The notes beneath the pieces are model-generated. The model was given only the letters and a program-made list of their open reading frames with translations, made no database searches and was not told where the DNA came from. Both the position numbers and the translations under genes were made by a program. A DNA stretch of 64,000 bases from Cylindrospermum sp. NIES-4074 (GTDB taxonomy: Bacteria > Cyanobacteriota > Cyanobacteriia > Cyanobacteriales > Nostocaceae), in NCBI GenBank assembly GCA_003994795.1, contig AP018269.1, positions 6,674,148 through 6,738,147 of the forward strand, written 5' to 3'. Numbering within the stretch: the stretch's first letter is position 1; each line of letters starts with the position of its first letter. Below, piece after piece: positions 58,748 to 64,000 of the stretch.

Positions 58748-59368
58748 ATGGTTCAATCAACCGCAAAACTTATCACCGTTGATGAATTTATTGCTCGATA
58801 CGGTGATAGTGATAACTGTGAATTAATTGATGGTGAATTAATAGGGATGGAAGCAACTGGACTACATGAACAAGTCTCAGCTTTTATTGGACGAAAATTG
58901 AATGTGCAAATTGACCGCCAGGGAGTATCCTATTTTATCCCTCATCGCTGCCTGATCAAACTATTAGGAACCAACACAGCTTTTCGTCCCGATCTGATTG
59001 TGCTGGATGAAGCTCGATTAGTTAATGAACCATTATGGCAACAAGAGCCTATAATTACATCAGGAAATTCAATTAAACTGATTGCTGAAGTCGTCAGTAC
59101 CAATTGGCAGAACGACTACGCCCGCAAAGTTGAAGATTACGCCATGTTAGGTGTGCCTGAGTATTGGATTGTTGACTATTTAGGCATTGGTGGCAGAGAA
59201 TATATTGGCAAACCCAAACAGCCGACAGTGACAATATGTACATTAGTAGAGGATGAATATCAAAAACAGTTATTTCAAAATAATGATCAACTCATTTCTT
59301 CAATCTTTCCTAACTTGCAACTAACAGCAAAACAAGTGTTTGCATCTGGGTCTACTGTTGTCATGTAG
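58748..59368 (+). CDS. Uma2 family endonuclease-like protein (copy 2)
   Basis: This second DUF820/Uma2 protein has 206 residues. Motifs are VDEFIARYGDSDNCELIDGE, RPDLIVLDEARL, IAEVVSTNWQNDYARKVEDY and LGVPEYWIVDYLGIGGREYI. Asp and Glu at the PD-(D/E)XK positions are in place. It differs clearly from the copy at 50799 and is not a recent duplicate. A good ribosome-binding site (gaggaaa) precedes the ATG. Function is unknown. Confidence 0.88.
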   Translation: MVQSTAKLITVDEFIARYGDSDNCELIDGELIGMEATGLHEQVSAFIGRKLNVQIDRQGVSYFIPHRCLIKLLGTNTAFRPDLIVLDEARLVNEPLWQQEPIITSGNSIKLIAEVVSTNWQNDYARKVEDYAMLGVPEYWIVDYLGIGGREYIGKPKQPTVTICTLVEDEYQKQLFQNNDQLISSIFPNLQLTAKQVFASGSTVVM

Positions 59369-59558
59369 TTGACAAATAACATCCTGTACGTCTGTGGAAA
59401 TTCATACTACAAATTATCTATGGTGAATTCACCAGTCTAGCGGAGTCGGCTGTAGCAACTATTAAACATCCTTTAAAAATGGCAATTTAAGTCTCAAGAT
59501 AGTGTGTAACTGATAACAGGATCTTTTACGCTGGGACTATGAATTTGAGGAAATTGTT

Positions 59559-59753
59559 ATGAGTCAAGAAAGCGTTCACAATCAAGCTAAAAAACCGAGT
59601 CCAGCCGCTGAGGTTTTTGAATTAAGCCCAGAGGTACTTGACAAAGTTAAACATCCGCCACAAATGGATGAAGTCATCTTGGAGCAATCACCAGAAGAAC
59701 GACGAGGAAATCAAGCTTTAGTGCCACAAATGCTGGATGAACCAACCGAGTAA
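59559..59753 (+). CDS. Small acidic protein (64 aa), unknown function
   Basis: The protein is rich in Glu, Pro and Gln with no hydrophobic segment (VFELSPEVLDKVKHPPQMDE, LEQSPEERRGNQALVPQML) and is probably disordered. An aggaaa ribosome-binding site precedes the ATG. It lies 73 bp upstream of the deacetylase gene on the same strand and could be co-transcribed with it. Confidence 0.6.
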   Translation: MSQESVHNQAKKPSPAAEVFELSPEVLDKVKHPPQMDEVILEQSPEERRGNQALVPQMLDEPTE

Positions 59754-59826
59754 ATAATCGGTTTGACAAGAGAGTAGTCAGGTTAAAATTTCCTTCAGTA
59801 TCCTTGCTGAAAATCTTTTTTATCCT

Positions 59827-60747
59827 ATGCTGCCAGTTATTTATTCTGAGGAGTTTCTAGACCACAAGACGGGAAAATTCCATCCAGAGAAACCAGAACG
59901 CTTGATCGCGATCGCCAAAGGATTGAAAAAATCCGCCTTTGCTGAACAAATCGAATGGCTTGCACCTACACCAGCAGCAGATAGACCAACGCTGTTGTCT
60001 TGTTTAGCAAAAGCGCATACTGCAACCTATATCAGCAAAATTAAGGCGATCGCATCCAGTGGTGGTGGTTATTTAGATACTGACACGCCAGTTTCCCCCC
60101 GCAGTCATGATGTGGCATTGTTGGCGGTCAGCGCTTGGTTAGATGGAGTTGATACAGTTCTGACCCGTGCAAATCCGGCTTTTGTGTTGGCGCGTCCACC
60201 AGGACACCACGCCGAAAGTGATACAGGGATGGGGTTTTGCTTATTTTCCAATGCGGCGATCGCTGCTTTATACGCCTTAGAACAGCCAGGAGTTAACCGT
60301 GTCGCCATTTTAGATTGGGATGTGCATCATGGTAATGGTACTCAAGCGATCGTCCAAACCCATCCACAAATTGCCTATTGTTCTCTTCATCAGTACCCTT
60401 GCTATCCCGGTACTGGTAAAGCTTCTGAACGCGGTTTTCATGATAACGTGTTAAATTTGCCAGTCCCTCCTGGTAGTGATATTGCCGTATATCAACCGCT
60501 GTTAGAAAAAAAAGTTGTGCCGTTTTTAGCCAACTTTCAGCCAGATTTACTAATTGTGAGTGCTGGTTATGATGCCAATGCAGATGATCCCTTAGCAAGT
60601 ATCAATTTACAACCCAAAGATTTTGGTTTATTTACTGAACATTGTTTGCAGCTAACTCGAAAAATTCTGTTTGGCTTGGAAGGCGGTTATGATTTCTCAA
60701 CATTATCCCAATCAGTTACCGCCACAATTGAACGCTGTTTGGTTTAG
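59827..60747 (+). CDS. Histone deacetylase family protein
   Basis: This zinc-dependent deacetylase of the class II HDAC/acetylpolyamine amidohydrolase superfamily has 306 residues. Family motifs are complete: RPPGHHAESDTGMGFCLFSN (about residues 119-138, His-His pair), ILDWDVHHGNGTQ (zinc Asp and His, about 160-172) and SAGYDANADDPLASI (second zinc Asp, about 240-254). Cyanobacteria have no histones, so likely substrates are acetylated proteins or small amines. The start is the first ATG. Confidence 0.94.
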   Translation: MLPVIYSEEFLDHKTGKFHPEKPERLIAIAKGLKKSAFAEQIEWLAPTPAADRPTLLSCLAKAHTATYISKIKAIASSGGGYLDTDTPVSPRSHDVALLAVSAWLDGVDTVLTRANPAFVLARPPGHHAESDTGMGFCLFSNAAIAALYALEQPGVNRVAILDWDVHHGNGTQAIVQTHPQIAYCSLHQYPCYPGTGKASERGFHDNVLNLPVPPGSDIAVYQPLLEKKVVPFLANFQPDLLIVSAGYDANADDPLASINLQPKDFGLFTEHCLQLTRKILFGLEGGYDFSTLSQSVTATIERCLV

Positions 60748-60779
60748 AAATTACTGGCCCTTCTGGAAATAGCAACCAA

Positions 60780-61316
60780 TTACGATTCTTGGCATTTTTT
60801 AGGGATTTTATACTCCACTATGTTTAAGAGTCTACCGCTCATATTTATATGTTCAAATTCTCGAAAAACTTGCCCACCAAGCTTTTCGGGGATTCTTCGG
60901 CTGGGCAGATTTACCCGATCTACAGGATAGATGAGATACTCATAATCTAAGTTTTCCTCAGCCCATTCCTTAAGACCAGTAATCGCTTCTAATCCGTAAC
61001 CATTACCATGTGCTGATTTCTTCAGCCAAATCCCACATTCTGGATGTTTACTATTAATGTGGCGTATGCCACTACATCCTAAAAACTCTTGGGAATCTTT
61101 CTTTAAAATCACAACTGTTAGCTTATCTCCCTTTTGCATCTCTAGTAAAGATTGGCTAATAAATAATTCAGTCTCCGAAATTACTTGAGCAGGACGGGCA
61201 TATAAATAAGTAGTAATTTCCTCAGTAAATTCTCTAAAAATCTCTGCTTTGTATTTCATGGTTATGGGCTGCAACAACAGGCGATTCGTGGGGATTTCTA
61301 AGGTAAGTAGTTCCAT
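60780..61316 (-). CDS. GNAT family N-acetyltransferase (RimJ/RimL-like)
   Basis: From ATG 61316 (MELLTLEIPTNRLLLQPI) the protein has 178 residues; an upstream in-frame ATG at 61361 adds 15. The sequence has the RimJ/RimL layout, with the first strand TNRLLLQPIT, FLGCSGIRHIN, GIWLKKSAHGNGYGLEAITG as the acetyl-CoA loop (Q/RxxGxG variant HGNGYG), and LPSRRIPEKLGGQVF near the end. It may acetylate an N-terminal amine or a small molecule. It is convergent with the deacetylase gene, 32 bp apart. Confidence 0.88.
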   Translation of the reverse strand: MELLTLEIPTNRLLLQPITMKYKAEIFREFTEEITTYLYARPAQVISETELFISQSLLEMQKGDKLTVVILKKDSQEFLGCSGIRHINSKHPECGIWLKKSAHGNGYGLEAITGLKEWAEENLDYEYLIYPVDRVNLPSRRIPEKLGGQVFREFEHINMSGRLLNIVEYKIPKKCQES

Positions 61317-61597
61317 AGCATCTTTGGCATTAACTGTCTTTAAGTTTACCAACTTACTCAAAGTGACTGCGGTATTTGAGGTTGAGGAAATTTCTTCCCT
61401 AAGGCATATTCAGTATTTTCAGGCACATAAACACGGTGAAGTTCATCAAATCTTTAGGGAGAAAAAGTTTGAGCATTGTTCAGAAAGAGCTAAAGTTTTG
61501 TTAAGATGCAGAGGCTAGCAGTTTTTCAGCGAAAATCACCTATCTGGGTGAAGAGAAATAAACAGTTCTAGCAGCACAGAGTTCAACAGGTGAAGCA

Positions 61598-61735
61598 ATG
61601 ACCACCTATATTTTCTTCGATGACGCCTTGCGGATGTTTGCCAACACCTATCTGATATCAGCATTGCTGCTAATGGCAGCTTCTGGCATAGGTTTGGCAG
61701 TTATTGAAACAATTGAAAAGACAGGAGAACACTAA
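61598..61735 (+). CDS. Small single-span membrane protein (45 aa)
   Basis: A short frame from ATG 61598, with aggtga 7 bp upstream, encodes a peptide with one strongly hydrophobic helix (NTYLISALLLMAASGIGLAV) flanked by a short polar N-terminus (MTTYIFFDDALRMFA) and a charged C-terminus (IETIEKTGEH). Continuous hydrophobicity, charge asymmetry and a ribosome-binding site support a real gene. I cannot assign it to a known family. Confidence 0.5.
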   Translation: MTTYIFFDDALRMFANTYLISALLLMAASGIGLAVIETIEKTGEH

Positions 61736-61908
61736 TTGCGCCTTCGGGAGTATAATACATTACAAACTATTAAGCGCAGTGTTCGCTATGAATAAATCCT
61801 GGGAACGCTAAACTATGAGAGTCTCACAGCGTTGCAGGCCTACCTGGAAGTCACAAAACGGACAGGCAACTGTACCGCTATTGAGACCTAAATCCAGGAG
61901 TTACTACC

Positions 61909-62355
61909 ATGAGTTTATTAGACTCTGTATTAGAAACAGAAAACCAAATCCAAGAAAAACTCAGTCCAGCAGAAGCTTTTGCTGCAATTACCTTGGCTAC
62001 AACCGCTGTAGATGGTTATCTTTCTGAAGAAGAAGAGTTGTGTATCTCTTCCGTGCTTTCTAGGATGAAGCTGTTTAGAAGTTTCTCCAACGACGTGATG
62101 CACAAACTTTTTGAGAGAATTCTGGAAATCCTGCGACAGGATGGATTTAATACCTTATTTAACGCAGCTAGAGAATCTCTATCTCCAGACTTGCGGGAGG
62201 CAGCTTTTGCACTAGCTACTGATCTGCTTTTAGCTGATGGTTCAGCAAATGATGAAGAAAAAGTCTTTTTAACTGATTTATATCAAGCTTTGGGCGTTTC
62301 TCGTGAGACAGCACTGCAAATTGTGCAAGTGATGTCAATTAAAAACCGAGTATAA
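61909..62355 (+). CDS. TerB-like tellurite-resistance-domain protein
   Basis: This 148-residue all-helical protein has the two TerB-type acidic repeats ATTAVDGYLSEEEELCI (about residues 29-45) and LLLADGSANDEEKVFL (about 103-118). In TerB-like domains these form a metal-binding site, so a role in stress signalling is likely but not specific to tellurite. A perfect aggag ribosome-binding site lies 8 bp before the ATG. No other ter gene is present. Its own promoter may lie in the 173-bp spacer after the 45-residue membrane protein gene. Confidence 0.85.
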   Translation: MSLLDSVLETENQIQEKLSPAEAFAAITLATTAVDGYLSEEEELCISSVLSRMKLFRSFSNDVMHKLFERILEILRQDGFNTLFNAARESLSPDLREAAFALATDLLLADGSANDEEKVFLTDLYQALGVSRETALQIVQVMSIKNRV

Positions 62356-62423
62356 GATAATTGTGCGATCGCCCATGATAAGTTTTTCTCATTCTATTGT
62401 TAGCATTTTGTAAATAGCGATAA

Positions 62424-62457
62424 AAAAATTGCGCCAAAGAAGCTGAACTTCTTTGGC
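62424..62457. terminator. 10-bp hairpin with T-run on the minus strand
   Basis: The stem gccaaagaag (62433-62442) with cttctttggc (62448-62457) encloses a 5-nt loop. Seven A residues just before it give a U7 run on the minus strand; on the plus strand only a weak tract follows. It probably ends the TerB-like transcript, but the sequence is a better terminator for an unidentified minus-strand RNA. Confidence 0.6.
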
Positions 62458-62627
62458 CAATGCTTTTGGCGCTATTATGTGTAGAAATGTTAACTTTAGT
62501 CCTTTACACTGCTATATGAAAAACTATAGGATGCAAAGTATTTTGCCCTCGTCCACAAGTGGCACGAGATATTTGCTTTTTACTTGTTGCTAAAAACATC
62601 CTATCCTGAAAAATAAAATCTATTAAT

Positions 62628-63983
62628 ATGACTGGTTTTGCCACTCTATCCCAACTGGTTGAAGTTCTTTTAGCCCAGCCTGTAAACTTATCTGCATCTG
62701 CTTTAGGACAATTAGTCAATGGTTTGCAAACAGATAGCCGTATCCTGAAACAAGGTGAAGTGTTTGTGGCTTTACGGGGTGAAAAGTTTGATGGCCATGA
62801 GTTTATCGCCACAGCGATCTCCTTGGGTGCTTCAGCTGCTATTGTTGATTTTGCCTATGAAAATCCGGGATTTCCTGTATTGCAGGTTAAAGATACCCTC
62901 AAGGCATATCAGCAAATTGCTAGATGGTGGCGCGATCGCTTTCAAATTCCAGTGATTGGGGTAACGGGTTCGGTGGGCAAAACCACTACCAAGGAACTGA
63001 TCGCCGCAGTTTTGGCAACACAGGGAAAGGTTCACAAAACTTATGGGAATTTCAATAACGAAATCGGAGTTCCCAAAACTCTCCTAGAAATCGGTGCAGA
63101 ACATGACTTTGCAGTGATTGAAATGGCGATGCGGGGCAGAGGTCAAATTGCCGAATTGACGCAAATAGCCCGGCCGACAATTGGCGTGATTACCAATGTG
63201 GGGACGGCCCATATTGAGTTACTGGGTTCTGAAGAAGCGATCGCACAGGCTAAATGCGAGTTATTAGTCGAAATGTCAAAAGATAGCGTGGCAATTCTCA
63301 ATCACGATAATCCTTTATTGATGGACACAGCAGCAAAGGTTTGGTCTGGGAAAGTTTTGACTTACGGCTTTGCTGGTGGTGATATCCAAGGGACGCTAGT
63401 TGATAACGAGACTGTGGCAGTTGCTGGTACGGCTTTACCTTTACCGTTACCTGGTCGTCACAACGCCATTAATTTTTTAGCAGCTTTGGCAGTGGCCCAG
63501 GTATTAGAGATTGATTGGTCATACCTACAAGCTGGTGTGGTGGTGAATATGCCCACGGGGCGATCGCAACGCTTCACCATGCCCAATGATGTGTTGATTT
63601 TAGATGAGACTTATAATGCTGCACCAGAAGCCATGCTGGCTTCGTTGCAATTACTGGCAGATACACCAGGAAAGCGCAAGATTGCCATTTTAGGCGCAAT
63701 GAAAGAATTGGGAGAGCGATCGCCACAGCTGCATCAACGAGTTGGAGAAACGGTGAGTAAGCTGAATTTAGATGGTTTGTTGGTTTTGGTCGATGGCAAA
63801 GATGCGGAAGCGATCGCCAAAAGTGCCGAGGGTATCCCCTCAGAGTGCTTTGCTACTCATGCCGATTTGGTGGCCAGGTTAAAAACATTTGTGCAAGCTG
63901 GCGATCGCTTACTTTTTAAAGCTGCCCATTCAGTGGGTTTGGATCGCGTTGTCAATCAGTTACGTGCAGAATTCCCCAGCTAA
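62628..63983 (+). CDS. murF: UDP-N-acetylmuramoyl-tripeptide--D-alanyl-D-alanine ligase
   Basis: MurF adds D-Ala-D-Ala to the UDP-MurNAc tripeptide, the last cytosolic step of peptidoglycan precursor synthesis. The 451-residue Mur ligase has an N-terminal substrate domain with TDSRILKQGEVFVALRGEKF, the ATP loop VTGSVGKTTTKELIAAVL (about residues 111-128) and YGNFNNEIGVPKTLL. AIEMAMRGRGQI-type (IEMAMRGRGQIAEL) and the C-terminal LDETYNAAPEAMLASLQLL follow. The stop is 17 bp before the window end. It is the last gene and appears monocistronic. Confidence 0.97.
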   Translation: MTGFATLSQLVEVLLAQPVNLSASALGQLVNGLQTDSRILKQGEVFVALRGEKFDGHEFIATAISLGASAAIVDFAYENPGFPVLQVKDTLKAYQQIARWWRDRFQIPVIGVTGSVGKTTTKELIAAVLATQGKVHKTYGNFNNEIGVPKTLLEIGAEHDFAVIEMAMRGRGQIAELTQIARPTIGVITNVGTAHIELLGSEEAIAQAKCELLVEMSKDSVAILNHDNPLLMDTAAKVWSGKVLTYGFAGGDIQGTLVDNETVAVAGTALPLPLPGRHNAINFLAALAVAQVLEIDWSYLQAGVVVNMPTGRSQRFTMPNDVLILDETYNAAPEAMLASLQLLADTPGKRKIAILGAMKELGERSPQLHQRVGETVSKLNLDGLLVLVDGKDAEAIAKSAEGIPSECFATHADLVARLKTFVQAGDRLLFKAAHSVGLDRVVNQLRAEFPS

Positions 63984-64000
63984 ATTTAAATGTATGCTGG

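Overview
The window looks like chromosomal DNA of a filamentous, heterocyst-forming cyanobacterium close to Anabaena/Nostoc. Four things point there: the HIP1 palindrome GCGATCGC is scattered through nearly every gene; the tRNA-Leu(UAA) carries a group I intron; ndhL, DUF3007 and an SLH/OprB porin are present; and there is a nifH gene. Short tandem repeats of the STRR type (for example cactcag and ccactga units) fill many spacers, as is usual in Nostocales. No rRNA, CRISPR array, transposase or prophage gene was seen.

Layout. 0-6 kb: small unknown genes, a UPF0104 membrane protein, the intron-bearing tRNA-Leu, then ndhL-DUF3007-trpA. 6-9.8 kb: a cyanobacterial membrane protein, an SH3-bearing Ser/Thr kinase and a conserved unknown. 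9.9-12.1 kb: an AAA ATPase/DUF4435 pair that resembles the PARIS anti-phage system. 12.5-20.4 kb: mgtE behind a structured leader, pyrB, a YihY membrane protein and thrC. 20.5-24.8 kb: a large unknown membrane protein and an SLH-OprB porin. 24.8-27.0 kb: a 2.2-kb stretch without genes that appears to encode minus-strand small RNAs. 27-31.5 kb: an orphan nifH (nifH2 type), then a compact three-gene cassette of DUF262 protein, DUF3696 ATPase and an unknown protein. 31.6-41.6 kb: galT, DUF72, ispH, an SGNH hydrolase, amt with an NtcA-type site, and a CHASE2 kinase. 41.8-47.5 kb: an MFS exporter, an old-yellow-enzyme homologue, and an FHA-PAS-GAF-GGDEF-EAL protein with a small XRE-like regulator. 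47.5-48.8 kb: a second non-coding region. 48.8-53 kb: ddl, a Uma2 nuclease, a PIN toxin-antitoxin pair, an orphan ribbon-helix-helix antitoxin and a possible nuclease. 53.5-64 kb: lnt and gyrA (overlapping), a second Uma2 gene, an HDAC-family deacetylase, a GNAT enzyme, a TerB-like protein and murF.

The most unusual signal is not a gene. The two gene-free regions at 25.4-25.6 kb and 48.4-48.55 kb each contain two copies of one promoter architecture on the minus strand: TGGCA-N3-TGGCA (one half-site varies in one copy), then exactly 22 nt, then TANNNT. At least three of the four are followed by a hairpin with a U-run on the same strand. This suggests a small regulon of activator-dependent non-coding RNAs. 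The second strongest signals are the two candidate defence cassettes.

Most other genes are housekeeping: amino-acid and pyrimidine synthesis, isoprenoids, cell wall, lipoprotein maturation, topoisomerase, ammonium and magnesium uptake. Gene calls rest on recognisable motifs and family lengths. No homology search was run.
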